From NCBI GenBank assembly GCA_000017645.1, contig CP000781.1, positions 4,947,501 through 5,011,500 of the forward strand: a stretch of 64,000 nt of DNA, read 5' to 3'. The translations under genes were made by a program, and so were the position numbers. The notes beneath the pieces were generated by a model that saw nothing but the letters and a program-made list of their open reading frames with translations, made no database searches and was not told the origin of the DNA. This DNA comes from Xanthobacter autotrophicus Py2 (GTDB lineage Bacteria > Pseudomonadota > Alphaproteobacteria > Rhizobiales > Xanthobacteraceae). Shown here one piece after another: positions 10,123 through 19,648 of this stretch (positions within the stretch are counted from its first letter, which is position 1; each line of letters opens with the position of its first letter).

Positions 10123-11463
10123 TCAGGCCGCCCGTTTCTCCAGCCAAGCCACCATGCGGGCGATGAGGATCTCCCGAAGGGCCTCGTCCTCCACAAATTC
10201 CACGGCCTCGCCCACGAAGGCCTGGATCAGCAGGCGCTCGGCCTCCTTCAGCGGCAGGCCGCGCGAGCGCAGGTAGAACAGCATCTTGTCGTCCAGCGTG
10301 CCCACCGTGGCGCCGTGGCCGCACTGCACGTCGTCGGCGAAGATCTCAAGCTCGGGCTTGTTGTCCATCTCGGCGCCGTCGCTCAGAAGCAGAGACTGGC
10401 TCATCATGCGCCCGTCCGTCTTCTGGGCATCGCGCCGCACCACGATCTTGCCCTGGAACACGCCGTGGGCCTCGTCCGAGAGCACGGTCTTGAACAGCTC
10501 CCGGCTCTCGCAGCCCGCCACCGCATGGTCGATGAACATGGTGGTGTCGGCGTGCTGGCGGCCCTTCAGCAGGGTGGCGCCCCGCACCCCCAGATTTGTC
10601 CCGGTGCCCTGGAAGCGGCCGTAGACGGAATAGCGCGACAGCGCCGCGCCCTGCACCAGCGAGAACACGTTGAGCTTCGCCGCGCGGCCCAGCTCCACCA
10701 TGAGCGTGCCCAGATGCAGCGCGGACGCGCCCTCTTCCTGCAGCCGCACCAGATTGACGGTGGCGCCATCGCCCACCACCAGTTCCATCGCGTGGTTGGC
10801 CTGGTAGGCCACGCCCTCGCGGCCGGTGAAGCTTTCCACCAGCGTCAGCTCGGCGCCGTCGCCCACCACCACCACGGTGCGGGTGAAGCCGGCGACAGCT
10901 TCCTCGGCGGGGAAGACGTAGGCCAGATGCACCGGCTTTGCAGCCCTGGTGCCGGCATCCACCTTCATCACCAGCCCCTCGCCGAGGAAGCCGGTGTTCA
11001 GCGCCAGCGCGCCGTCATAGCGGTCCGGCTGGAGCGAGCCGATGCGGTCGACCAGCGGATCGTGCGCCGCCTTGGCCGCATCAAGCGGCAGGGCGCTGAC
11101 CCCGGCGGGCAGGCCGGCGAAGTCGGAGGCGCCGCGCGCCAGCGCCCCGCTCACGAACAGGAGGCGCGCCGCATGGGGCACGTCGAGCGTCTGCGAGGCG
11201 GCCTCTGCCTCCGCCGCGGTGCCGGGGGAGCCGGCGAGCGGGGGGAAGTCGCGCACCGCAGCGCGCAGGTCGGTATATTTCCACTCCTCGACGCGCCGGT
11301 TGGGCAGGCCGTGGGCGCGGAAGGCCTCAAGCGCATCGGCGCTCAGCTCGCCGAGACGCCCGTCAAGGTCCCCCTGCCCGGCCGCGACGGCGAGCCGGGC
11401 CTGGAGCGTGGCGGCGATGGCGTCTTCGGCCGGTGTGCGGGCGGGACGGACGGGAATGTTCAT
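10123..11463 (-). CDS. sufD: Fe-S scaffold subunit SufD
   Basis: 446 residues from the ATG at 11463. A GTG at 11475, overlapping the sufC stop as GTGA with GGGCAGGA upstream, is an equally good start. It forms the SufBC2D scaffold. The C-terminal half is the conserved beta-helix domain, with VQCGHGATVG and a final helical region with LPLKEAERLLIQAFV. The N-terminal 170 residues are alanine-rich and divergent, as is usual for SufD. Confidence 0.92.
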   Translation of the reverse strand: MNIPVRPARTPAEDAIAATLQARLAVAAGQGDLDGRLGELSADALEAFRAHGLPNRRVEEWKYTDLRAAVRDFPPLAGSPGTAAEAEAASQTLDVPHAARLLFVSGALARGASDFAGLPAGVSALPLDAAKAAHDPLVDRIGSLQPDRYDGALALNTGFLGEGLVMKVDAGTRAAKPVHLAYVFPAEEAVAGFTRTVVVVGDGAELTLVESFTGREGVAYQANHAMELVVGDGATVNLVRLQEEGASALHLGTLMVELGRAAKLNVFSLVQGAALSRYSVYGRFQGTGTNLGVRGATLLKGRQHADTTMFIDHAVAGCESRELFKTVLSDEAHGVFQGKIVVRRDAQKTDGRMMSQSLLLSDGAEMDNKPELEIFADDVQCGHGATVGTLDDKMLFYLRSRGLPLKEAERLLIQAFVGEAVEFVEDEALREILIARMVAWLEKRAA

Positions 11464-11471
11464 GGCCGCGC

Positions 11472-12221
11472 TCACGCCGCATCCTGCCCGTAGGCGGCAT
11501 AGCCGGATTCCTCCAGCTCCAGCGCCAGCTCGGCGCCGCCGGAGCGGACGATGCGGCCCTTGTGCATCACATGCACCACATCCGGCACGATATGGTCGAG
11601 CAGGCGCTGGTAATGGGTGATGACCAGCATGGCGCGGTCGGGCGAGCGAAGGGCGTTCACCCCCTGCGCCACCACCTTCAGCGCATCGATGTCGAGGCCG
11701 GAATCGGTCTCGTCGAGGATGCACAGCTTGGGCTCCAGCAGCGCCATCTGGAGGATTTCGTTGCGCTTCTTCTCGCCGCCGGAGAACCCCACGTTGACCC
11801 CGCGCCGCAGCATGTCCTGGGTGATGCCGAGGTCGGGGGCCTTGGCGCGCACCAGCTTGAGGAAGTCGGGGGTGGAGATTTCCTCCTCCCCGCGCGCCTT
11901 CTTCTGCGCGTTCATGGCGGCGCGCAGGAACTGCATGTTGGCGACGCCGGGGATCTCGATGGGATACTGGAAGGCGAGGAACACGCCCGCCGCCGCCCGC
12001 TCTTCGGGGGCGAGGGAGAGGATGTCCTGCCCGTTGAAGGTGGCGGTGCCCTCGGTGACCTCATAGTCCGGCTTGCCCGAGAGGACATAGGACAGGGTGG
12101 ACTTGCCGGAGCCGTTCGGCCCCATGATGGCATGCACCTCCCCCGCCGGGACAGTGAGGGTGAGGCCCTTGAGGATCTCGTTGTCGCCAATGCGGGCGTG
12201 GAGATTCTTGATTTCGAGCAT
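11472..12221 (-). CDS. sufC: Fe-S assembly ATPase SufC
   Basis: 249 residues from the ATG at 12221 (MLEIKNL), a normal length. It is an ABC-type ATPase that drives conformational change of SufBD. Walker A is GPNGSGKST, the signature is GFSGGEKKRNEILQ (the SufC-specific form), Walker B is LCILDETDSGLD, and the H-loop is VITHYQRLL. It acts in the cytoplasm without membrane partners. A 215-bp spacer containing a palindromic repeat separates it from sufB. Confidence 0.96.
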   Translation of the reverse strand: MLEIKNLHARIGDNEILKGLTLTVPAGEVHAIMGPNGSGKSTLSYVLSGKPDYEVTEGTATFNGQDILSLAPEERAAAGVFLAFQYPIEIPGVANMQFLRAAMNAQKKARGEEEISTPDFLKLVRAKAPDLGITQDMLRRGVNVGFSGGEKKRNEILQMALLEPKLCILDETDSGLDIDALKVVAQGVNALRSPDRAMLVITHYQRLLDHIVPDVVHVMHKGRIVRSGGAELALELEESGYAAYGQDAA

Positions 12222-12305
12222 GTGCTGTGTCCGTTGGTGCGCCACGGCCGGGCCGGGCGGGAATGTCAGCGCTGCGGGGCCGCGCCCCGCGTCGTTCTGG
12301 AAGCC

Positions 12306-12413
12306 GTCATGCCCGGCCTTGTGCCGGGCATCCACGCCGTGCCGCTGGCGCACTGGAGGGAAGCCTGTTCCCGGTCGCCGGGCGTGGATGGCCGGGAAAA
12401 GCCCGGCCATGAC
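12306..12413. repeat. Palindromic intergenic element between sufB and sufC
   Basis: About 108 bp bounded by GTCATG and CATGAC, with inner inverted arms GCATCCACGCC (near 12329) and GGCGTGGATGG (near 12380). It looks like the imperfect palindromes scattered in many high-GC rhizobial genomes. It sits inside the suf operon spacer and could form a hairpin in the mRNA that alters the sufB:sufC ratio. That role is inference. Confidence 0.6.
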
Positions 12414-12436
12414 GCATCGTTACAAGGGCCAAATGC

Positions 12437-13909
12437 TCACCCCACGCTTCCCTCGAGGCTCACGGCGATGAGCTTCTGGGCCTCCACGGCGAACTCCATG
12501 GGCAGCTGCTGGAGCACGTCGCGCACGAAGCCGTTGACGATCAGCGCCACCGCCTCCTCCGGGCCGAGGCCGCGCTGGAGGCAGTAGAACAGCTGGTCCT
12601 CGGAGATCTTGGAGGTGGTGGCCTCGTGCTCGAACTGGGCCGAGGCGTTCTTGGCCTCCATGTAGGGCACGGTGTGCGCGCCGCACTGGTCGCCGATGAG
12701 CAGCGAGTCGCAATTGGTGAAGTTGCGCGCGCCGGTCGCCTTGCGGTGGGCCGAGACCTGCCCGCGATAGGTGTTCTCGGAATGGCCGGCGGCGATGCCC
12801 TTGGAGATGATGCGGCTCGACGTGTTCTTGCCGAGATGGATCATCTTGGTGCCGCTATCCACCTGCTGGTGGCCGTTGGAGATGGCGATGGAATAGAACT
12901 CGCCCTGCGAGTTGTCGCCCCTCAGGATGCAGCTCGGATACTTCCAGGTGATGGCCGATCCGGTCTCCACCTGGGTCCACGAGATCTTGGAATTGTCGCC
13001 CCGGCAGTCGCCGCGCTTGGTGACGAAATTATAGATGCCGCCCTTGCCGTCCTTGTCGCCGGGATACCAGTTCTGGACGGTGGAATACTTGATCTCGGCG
13101 CCCTTCAGCGCCACCAGCTCCACCACGGCGGCATGCAGCTGGTTCTCGTCACGCTGGGGCGCGGTGCAGCCTTCCAGATAGCTCACATAGGCTCCCTCGT
13201 CGGCGATGATGAGGGTGCGCTCGAACTGGCCGGTGTTGCGCTCGTTGATGCGGAAGTAGGTGGACAATTCCATGGGGCAGCGCACCCCCTTGGGGATGTA
13301 CACGAACGACCCGTCGGAAAAGACCGCCGAATTCAGCGTGGCGTAGAAATTGTCCGACACCGGCACCACCGAGCCGAGATAGGTCTTCACCAGCTCGGGA
13401 TGCTCGCGGATGGCTTCCGAGATGGGCATGAAGATCACGCCTGCGCTGGCCAGCTCCGCCTTGAAGGTGGTGGCCACTGACACGCTGTCGAACACCGCGT
13501 CCACCGCCACCTTCGAGCCGCCGGAACTCTCGATGCCCAGCAGGGCGTCGCGCTCGCGCAGCGGAATGCCCAGCTTCTCGTAGGTCTTGAGGATTTCCGG
13601 ATCGATCTCGTCGATGGACTTCGGCGCCGCCTTGGGCGCGGAATAATAATAATAGTCCTGGAAATCGATCTGCGGATAGCTCACCCGCGCCCAGGTGGGC
13701 TCCACCATGGTGAGCCAGCGCCGGTAGGCTTCCAGCCGCCATTCGAGCATCCATTCGGGCTCGTTCTTCTTGGCGGAGATATAGCGGATCGTGTCCTCGG
13801 ACAGGCCCTTGGGAGCCTTCTCGCTCTCGATGTCCGTGACGAAACCGTACTTGTACTGGTCCACGTCGAGCGCGCGGACGCGTTCAACCGTTTCCTGAAC
13901 CGCAGGCAT
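12437..13909 (-). CDS. sufB: Fe-S scaffold subunit SufB
   Basis: 490 residues from the ATG at 13909 with GAGAAGAGAAG just upstream. It is the main scaffold on which clusters are built, in complex with SufC and SufD. Typical segments are DYYYYSAPK near residue 95, the [15 protein letters not shown] core, the LEGCTAP segment, and [19 protein letters not shown] near the C-terminus with cysteine and histidine candidates for cluster binding. The length is normal. Confidence 0.96.
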   Translation of the reverse strand: MPAVQETVERVRALDVDQYKYGFVTDIESEKAPKGLSEDTIRYISAKKNEPEWMLEWRLEAYRRWLTMVEPTWARVSYPQIDFQDYYYYSAPKAAPKSIDEIDPEILKTYEKLGIPLRERDALLGIESSGGSKVAVDAVFDSVSVATTFKAELASAGVIFMPISEAIREHPELVKTYLGSVVPVSDNFYATLNSAVFSDGSFVYIPKGVRCPMELSTYFRINERNTGQFERTLIIADEGAYVSYLEGCTAPQRDENQLHAAVVELVALKGAEIKYSTVQNWYPGDKDGKGGIYNFVTKRGDCRGDNSKISWTQVETGSAITWKYPSCILRGDNSQGEFYSIAISNGHQQVDSGTKMIHLGKNTSSRIISKGIAAGHSENTYRGQVSAHRKATGARNFTNCDSLLIGDQCGAHTVPYMEAKNASAQFEHEATTSKISEDQLFYCLQRGLGPEEAVALIVNGFVRDVLQQLPMEFAVEAQKLIAVSLEGSVG

Positions 13910-14047
13910 CTTCTCTTCTCCTCTCCCGCGCGGGGTCAAGGCCCGCGGGTCAAGTTCACGTCTTACGTCTCATGCCGCGCATGACGCGCGGGTCCTGAAT
14001 TTCCGCCCCTCAGCCGCGCAGCCTGCGCGGGTCCAGGCTCTTTACTT

Positions 14048-15322
14048 CTACGCCGCGCGGACCGCGCGGCTTCTCAGGTGCGGCACCACCTTTTGCAAGG
14101 CCGCCACCGCCTCGTCCACATCCTGCCGGGTGCTGGACCAGCCCAGCGAGAGGCGGATGGCGCCCGCCGCACGGTCCTCGGGAACGCCCATGGCCGACAG
14201 CACATGGGAGGCGCCCACCTTGCCCGAGGAGCAGGCCGAGCCCGCACTGACACTTACGTGGGCAAGGTCGAGCGCGATCACCAGTGTCTCGGCCCGAAGT
14301 CCGGCGAAAGTGAGCATGCTGGTATTGGGTAGCCGCTCCGCCCCGGAACCGATGACCTCTGCATCGGGAACGCCGGCCAGCACCGCCCGTTCCAGCGCAT
14401 CGCGCAAGGTCGCAAGGCGGGCGGCCTCTTCGGCCAGATCGGCGCACGCCACGCCGGCGACGGCGCCGAAGCCGGCGATGGCCGGGCCGTTTTCGGTCCC
14501 CGCGCGACGGCCGCGCTCCTGCCCGCCACCGGCGATGAGGGCCGGTGTGCGATCATCAGGCCCCGCCGCCACCAGCGCTCCGGTGCCCTGGGGGCCGCCC
14601 ATCTTGTGCGCGGAGAGGCTGAGGAAATCGACGCCCAGCGCCGCCATGTCCAGCGGCAGGCGGCCAGCGGCCTGCACGGCGTCGCAGAACACCACGCCAT
14701 CGCGCGCCTTCACCAGCCGCGCGGCCTGCGCCACCGGCTGGACCACACCGGTCTCGTTGTTGGCCGCCATCAGCGCCAGCAAAGCGCGGCGGCCGGCGGC
14801 GGCATGGCGGGCGAGGGATTCTTCCAGCGCATCGAGTTGGAAGCGGCCGGCGTCGTCCACGGGCAGCACCTCCACTGCCTCGGCGGCAAAGCGATGGCCG
14901 CGCAGCACGGCGGGATGCTCCACCGCGCTCATGAGCAGCACGTCGCAGGGCTTGGGCCGGCCGGCCATCTCTACCGCCGGATGCAGCGCCAGCGCGGCCG
15001 CCTCCGTAGCGCCGGAGGTGAAGACCACCCCACGCGGCGCGGCGCCCACGAGGCGGGCCACATGCGCCCGCGCCGCCTCCATGCGCGCTCGGGCGGCGCG
15101 GCCATCGGCATGGACGGAGGAGGCATTGCCCACGCATTCCAGCGCCGCGAGCATGGCGTCACGGGCTTCGCGCTTCAGGGGGCTGGTGGCATTGTGATCG
15201 AGATAGGCGCGGCGCGCGGCAGCATTGGCCGCGGGCACACCTGCCCCGGCCTCAGACCGATCCTGCGACCGAGGATCCTGCGACCTGGGATCCTGCGATC
15301 CCGGGATGCCGCCCGCGCTCAT
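14048..15322 (-). CDS. Cysteine desulfurase, NifS/IscS-like (SufS2)
   Basis: 424 residues from the ATG at 15322, which has an excellent AGGAGGCGGAG site. It is a type I (IscS/NifS-like) desulfurase: DHNATSPLK near the start, PLP lysine in SLSAHKMGGPQGTG, and active-site cysteine in SAGSACSSGK. It heads the suf operon, as sufS2 does in Agrobacterium-type clusters, so the operon carries two desulfurases of different type. The N-terminal 35 residues contain an odd S-Q-D-P-R repeat, from a short tandem DNA repeat at about 15255-15305. Confidence 0.9.
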   Translation of the reverse strand: MSAGGIPGSQDPRSQDPRSQDRSEAGAGVPAANAAARRAYLDHNATSPLKREARDAMLAALECVGNASSVHADGRAARARMEAARAHVARLVGAAPRGVVFTSGATEAAALALHPAVEMAGRPKPCDVLLMSAVEHPAVLRGHRFAAEAVEVLPVDDAGRFQLDALEESLARHAAAGRRALLALMAANNETGVVQPVAQAARLVKARDGVVFCDAVQAAGRLPLDMAALGVDFLSLSAHKMGGPQGTGALVAAGPDDRTPALIAGGGQERGRRAGTENGPAIAGFGAVAGVACADLAEEAARLATLRDALERAVLAGVPDAEVIGSGAERLPNTSMLTFAGLRAETLVIALDLAHVSVSAGSACSSGKVGASHVLSAMGVPEDRAAGAIRLSLGWSSTRQDVDEAVAALQKVVPHLRSRAVRAA

Positions 15323-15632
15323 CTCCGCCTCCTGGCCCCTCGCGCGAAACACGCTCCGGACCCGCGCCAGACTTGCAATTGCCGGCAATCTCGGTCATAG
15401 CTCAAACTTCACCCGATCCCGCATTGCAGCGCCCTACGGTTCGCGCAGCCGGCAGGAACAGATTAGAATTATTCTAAATCGATAGGTCGTTCCGATCTGT
15501 AAGTCAAGCATTACCGTTTCGGCGTCAAGTCGTTAGGGTGATGCTGGCAGGTTCGTCCCCGAGAGTCGCGCTTTCCGGGCGGGATCCGCTTCATCCTGTG
15601 CGTCATTGCCACCCAGAGGTTGTAAAACTTCC
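15323..15632. promoter_or_regulatory. Divergent promoter region of suf operon and hydrolase
   Basis: 310 bp without a gene between the suf operon (minus) and the hydrolase gene (plus). It is more AT-rich than the flanks around 15455-15530 and contains the Irr-type palindrome listed separately. I could not fix -10/-35 boxes with confidence. Confidence 0.6.
15463..15477. promoter_or_regulatory. Irr-type iron control element (ICE box)
   Basis: TTAGAATTATTCTAA, a perfect palindrome with 7-bp arms and one central base. It fits the rhizobial iron control element TTAGAA-N3-TTCTAA bound by Irr. It lies 140 bp upstream of the first suf gene and 155 bp upstream of the hydrolase gene. Known family biology is Irr repression under low iron and haem; which of the two genes it controls is inferred. 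Confidence 0.75.
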
Positions 15633-16304
15633 ATGCCAGAAGTGATCTTCCCCGGCGAAAAGGGGCGCCTTGAAGGCCGCTACCAGCCCGCCAAGACCCG
15701 CAATGCGCCCATCGCCATCATTCTTCATCCGCACCCGCAGTTCGGCGGGACGATGAACAATCCTGTCGTGTACAATTTGTACTACCAGTTCGCGAACCGC
15801 GGCTTCTCGGTGCTGCGTTTCAATTTCCGGGGCGTCGGCCGCTCCCAGGGGTCGTTCGACCACGGCACGGGCGAACTGTCCGACGCCGCCGCGGCGCTCG
15901 ACTGGGCCCAGTCCATCAACCCGGATGCGCGGGCGTGCTGGATCGCCGGCTTCTCCTTCGGCGCGTGGATCGGCATGCAGCTGCTCATGCGTCGTCCGGA
16001 GGTGGAGGGCTTCATCTCCATCGCCGCGCCGGCGAACCTCTACGATTTCTCCTTCCTCGCCCCCTGCCCGTCCTCCGGCCTGTTCGTCCATGGCGACAAG
16101 GATGCGGTGGTGCCCACCTCCGCAGTGCAGACGCTGGTGGAAAAGCTGAAGACGCAGAAGGGCATCGTCATCGAGCAGCAGGTGGTGCCCGGCGCCAACC
16201 ACTTCTTCGACGGCAAGACCGAAGACCTGATGGGCGTGGTGGGCACCTATCTCGACAAGCGCCTGCCCGGCACCCGCAAGGACAGCAAGGACAGCGCCGC
16301 CTGA
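15633..16304 (+). CDS. Alpha/beta hydrolase
   Basis: 223 residues from the ATG at 15633. The family pattern is clear: IILHPHPQFGGTMNN (oxyanion-hole region), FNFRGVGRSQG, nucleophile serine in GFSFGAWIG near residue 107, acid in HGDKDAVVP, and histidine in PGANHFFDG near the C-terminus. It belongs to the short cytosolic group conserved in alphaproteobacteria, with unknown substrate. It is monocistronic, with its own terminator 32 bp downstream, and transcribed away from suf. Confidence 0.88.
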   Translation: MPEVIFPGEKGRLEGRYQPAKTRNAPIAIILHPHPQFGGTMNNPVVYNLYYQFANRGFSVLRFNFRGVGRSQGSFDHGTGELSDAAAALDWAQSINPDARACWIAGFSFGAWIGMQLLMRRPEVEGFISIAAPANLYDFSFLAPCPSSGLFVHGDKDAVVPTSAVQTLVEKLKTQKGIVIEQQVVPGANHFFDGKTEDLMGVVGTYLDKRLPGTRKDSKDSAA

Positions 16305-16336
16305 GGGCAATCCTTCCGCCGTCCCAGCTTTCCTGA

Positions 16337-16365
16337 ACGGCCGGCCCTGTGGGTCGGCCGTTTTT
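16337..16365 (+). terminator. Rho-independent terminator of the hydrolase gene
   Basis: 11-bp stem ACGGCCGGCCC / GGGTCGGCCGT (one G-T pair) with a TGT loop, running into TTTTT. It starts 32 bp after the hydrolase stop. The permease gene on the other strand ends at 16380, so it may also block convergent transcripts. Confidence 0.85.
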
Positions 16366-16379
16366 GCGAGAAGATCCGA

Positions 16380-17981
16380 CTAGACCCGGACCTCCGGCTC
16401 TTCCTCCGTGGCCGCGTCCAGGACCCGCTCCTCGCTCATGTAGCGGTCAAACTTGGCCTGGCTCAGCCGCTCACGCACCGCCAGCGCGAACGCCCCGCCC
16501 CCGAGCGCAGCCAGCACCAGCAGGTCCCAGCCGAAGGGGATGAGGCCCCGGCCGCCGAAGCTGCCGAGGAACGACACCAGCCCGAGCCCAGCGAGGTAGG
16601 GCGCGAGCCACACCGCTTCCGCCAGATCCAGGCTGCCGGCGGCACGATTGCGGGCATGGACGAGGAACAGCGCCAGACCCGCCAGCAGGCACAGGCCCAG
16701 GCGCCACACGGTGGGCCATCCGCTCCAGTAGATGATGTAAGTGGCGATGATGAAGGCCACCGGTGCCACCAGCTTCACCGCCGGCACCCGCAGCGGCCGC
16801 GTCGCGTCGGGCAGCAGCTGGCGCAGGGCCACCACCGCCACCGGCCCCACCACGAAGGAGAGGATGACGGCTGAAGAGTTCAGCTGCACCACCTCGCTGA
16901 ACGGCAAGAGCACGAAGGTGGCCAGCGAGAACACGAGGTTGAGCAACAGCGCGGCCACCGGCACGCCCCGCGCCGAGAGCGAGGCGAAGCGCTCGGGAAA
17001 AAAGCCGTTCTCCGCCAGCGCGAAGGCGAGGCGTGCGTTGGAGCCCACCGAGACGAGGCCGCCGGCGAACGGTCCCACCACCGCGCCGAAGTTCAAAAGG
17101 CTCACCAGCCACAGCATCCCCAGCGCCGCGGCGAGCGCGCCCAGCGGCCCGAAATCCCCCGGCAGCGCCAGCGCTCCCCAGCCGTGGGCAAGATCCGCCT
17201 GCAGCAGCGCGCCGGTGAAAGCGAACTGGATGCCGCCATAGACCACGAAGGCGATGGCCAGCGCCAGCACGAGGGCGATGGGAATGGTGACGCCGGGGTT
17301 CTTCACCTCTCCCGCCATGTCGATGGCATGGCGAAAGCCGATGAAGGAAAAGGCGATGCCCCCGGACGAGACCGCCGCCAGCACGCCGGCCACCCCGAAC
17401 GGCGCGAACCCGCCGCCCGCTTGCGTGAAATTGGCCGGCTCGAACCGCGCCGCCAGCAGCGCCGCGACGACCACGAGGGGAATGGCGATCTTGAGCCAGG
17501 TTATGGCGGTGTTCACGCGGGTGAAGAAGCGCACGCCGAAGGCATTGATGACGGTGAAGGCGACCATCATCAGCCCCGCTACCGCCACCCCCGCCCACGA
17601 CAGTGTGCCGCTGCCCGGCGCCGTATAGAGCCAGCCCAGATGGGGGCCGAGGTAGCGCAGCATGGCCTCCACCTCGATGGGGGCGGTGGTGTTGTAGCCC
17701 ACCCAGGCGCTCCACCCCATGGCCATGGCCACCACATTGCCGTGGCTGAACTGGGGAACCCGCGCGATGCCGCCGGCCACCGGCAGCATCGCCGAGATTT
17801 CCGCGAAGGTCAGGGCGAACAGCAGCATGGCGGCACCGCCGATCACCCACGCGATCAGGGCGGCGGGGCCGGCATGCTGGGCGGCCAGCAGCGGCGCGAA
17901 CAGCCAGCCGGAGCCGATGATGCCGCTCACGGCCACGAAGGTGAGGCCGATCAGCCCGATCTCGCGCTTCAGCTTGCCCAT
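16380..17981 (-). CDS. APC-superfamily amino acid permease
   Basis: 533 residues from the ATG at 17981. It has about 12 to 14 hydrophobic segments. The first holds the APC substrate motif SGIIGSGWLFAP, and TM3 shows GWSAWVGYNTTAP. A conserved GGIAFSFIGFRHAIDMAGEVKNP stretch lies in the middle of the protein. The C-terminal 40 residues are cytoplasmic and charged. It is probably an inner-membrane amino acid or polyamine transporter; the substrate cannot be read from sequence. No neighbours suggest a pathway. Confidence 0.88.
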   Translation of the reverse strand: MGKLKREIGLIGLTFVAVSGIIGSGWLFAPLLAAQHAGPAALIAWVIGGAAMLLFALTFAEISAMLPVAGGIARVPQFSHGNVVAMAMGWSAWVGYNTTAPIEVEAMLRYLGPHLGWLYTAPGSGTLSWAGVAVAGLMMVAFTVINAFGVRFFTRVNTAITWLKIAIPLVVVAALLAARFEPANFTQAGGGFAPFGVAGVLAAVSSGGIAFSFIGFRHAIDMAGEVKNPGVTIPIALVLALAIAFVVYGGIQFAFTGALLQADLAHGWGALALPGDFGPLGALAAALGMLWLVSLLNFGAVVGPFAGGLVSVGSNARLAFALAENGFFPERFASLSARGVPVAALLLNLVFSLATFVLLPFSEVVQLNSSAVILSFVVGPVAVVALRQLLPDATRPLRVPAVKLVAPVAFIIATYIIYWSGWPTVWRLGLCLLAGLALFLVHARNRAAGSLDLAEAVWLAPYLAGLGLVSFLGSFGGRGLIPFGWDLLVLAALGGGAFALAVRERLSQAKFDRYMSEERVLDAATEEEPEVRV

Positions 17982-18381
17982 CGATTCCCCCGCCCGCACC
18001 GGCTTTCAGGCCCCGGCTATACGGAAGACTAAGCTGAACCGCTGCCGCATGCACCTTGTCGCGCGCGGTACCCGCGTGTTTTTGTGGGAGAGGAAACGCC
18101 GGGCACATTCCGGGGCTGATGGCTCGACGGAGGGTGCGACGTGCCCTCCCCGTCGTTCGACTTCCCACCCCGTCGCCCTCCGGCTTGACCGGAGGGACCA
18201 TCTCGCCGCGTACCAAGCCCTCGCCGCGTGGTCCTGGCCGGGCCATGGACCGTCCGGTCAAGCCCAGACGGCGACTCCTCTTTCGCCTTAGGGCGTGCTC
18301 CGGTCCCCATCCTCAACGTCATGCTGCGCGCAAAAACCCAAATGGAGGACCGCTTGACCCCACAGTCCCGCTCTCCTTCCC
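17982..18381. other. 400-bp intergenic region with a palindromic repeat
   Basis: No coding frame is supported. The permease promoter should lie near 17990-18100. The rest is dominated by the palindromic element at 18171-18284 and GC-rich sequence before the end of anmK. Confidence 0.5.
18171..18284. repeat. Palindromic intergenic repeat, copy 1
   Basis: Starts CGTCGCCCTCCGGCTTGAC and ends with GTCCGGTCAAGCCCAGACGGCGAC-type sequence, so the outer arms are inverted repeats of each other (GTCGCC-TCCGGCTTG). The same element, with a shared GGCCGGGCCATGG core, recurs at 21060-21163. It looks like a host interspersed repeat with no coding content. Confidence 0.75.
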
Positions 18382-19503
18382 TTACAGACGGAACAGCACC
18401 CCACCGGTCATGGGCTCCGGCGCCCCCGTGGTGGTGGGGAATGTCAGCGGCAGGCCCTTGAGGGCGCGGGCGGCGAGATAGCCGAAGGCGTGGGCCTCCA
18501 GCGCATCGGCGGACCAGCCCACCGTATCCGCCGTGCGCACGTCCACACTGACTTGCGCTCCAAGCCGCGCAACGAGCATGGCGAGCAGCGTCGGGTTGCG
18601 CGCGCCGCCGCCGGCCACGATCCAGCTTGCGGGCGGCCGGGCCAGCAGCGGAACCAGCGCCGCCACCGTGGCGGCCGTGAGGGCGGTGAGGGTCGCTGCC
18701 CCGTCCTCCAGCCCCATGCCGGAAAGCCCCATGCGCTCGCCCACAAACAGGCGGAAGTCGTTGCGGTCGAGGGACTTGGGCGGCGGCTGGCGGAAGAAGG
18801 GATGCGCCAGCACCTCGGCGATGCGCGCCTCGTCCACGGTGCCGCGGGCCGCCGTGCGGCCATCCGCATCGAAGGGCACTTTCGTGCGGGCGAACAGGAA
18901 ATCGTCGATCAGCGCATTGCCCGGCCCCGTGTCGCAGGCGACGGGCGGCGCGTCGCCGTCCAGCACGGTGACATTCGCGACCCCACCCACGTTCAGCACC
19001 GCCACCGGATGGGGCAGCGAAAGGCGCCGCACCAGCGCGCGGTGGAATACCGGCACCAGCGGCGCCCCCTGCCCGCCCGCCGCCACGTCGGCTGCGCGGA
19101 AATCCGCCATCACCGGCACGCCAAGGCTCTCGGTGAGGCGCTGTCCGAGGCCGATCTGCACGGTGAGGCGGGCGTCGGGGCGGTGGAACACGGTCTGGCC
19201 GTGGAAACCCACGAGGTCGATGTCGGAGGGGGTGAGGCGCAGCTGGTCGAGGAGCTGGCGCACGGCCTGCGCATGCAGGTCGGTGATGCGGATTTCGGCC
19301 GCGCGCAGCACGCCGGGCCGGTCGGTGCGATGGTTGATGCCGCGCGCATCCTCCATGGCCTGAACCAGCAGCGCCCGCGTCGTCGCGTCATAGGGCAAGG
19401 TGAGCGCGGCGCCGAGCCATTGCACCTCTTCGCCGTCGGTATCGATCAGCGCGGCGTCGATGCCGTCCATGGACGTGCCGCTCATCAGGCCCACTACACG
19501 CAT
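18382..19503 (-). CDS. anmK: Anhydro-N-acetylmuramic acid kinase
   Basis: 373 residues from the ATG at 19503. It phosphorylates and opens 1,6-anhydro-MurNAc to MurNAc-6-phosphate in cell-wall recycling, in the cytoplasm. It has the N-terminal ATP-binding [14 protein letters not shown] motif, [11 protein letters not shown] near residue 110, the [10 protein letters not shown] strand, [11 protein letters not shown], and a C-terminal [13 protein letters not shown]. The length is normal. It is divergent from tyrS, with 145 bp between starts, an arrangement common in Hyphomicrobiales. Confidence 0.93.
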
Positions 19504-19648
19504 CCTCTCACCCCCAGCATCCTGCCCCAGGAACCCGCGCCTCAAAAAAGCGCGCCCTGTGCAATCTTGCGCGGGACCTGATACACCACCGCTCCTTTCC
19601 GGCGCGTGAGCGCCCGCCTCACGTCCGATCCAAAGACCGAACCCAGCG

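Noticed and set aside
8914..11493. 859-codon open frame on the + strand
   Set aside because: It is the antisense shadow of sufS and sufD, which have clear family motifs; the + translation is His/Gly/Arg-rich low complexity typical of high-GC shadows.
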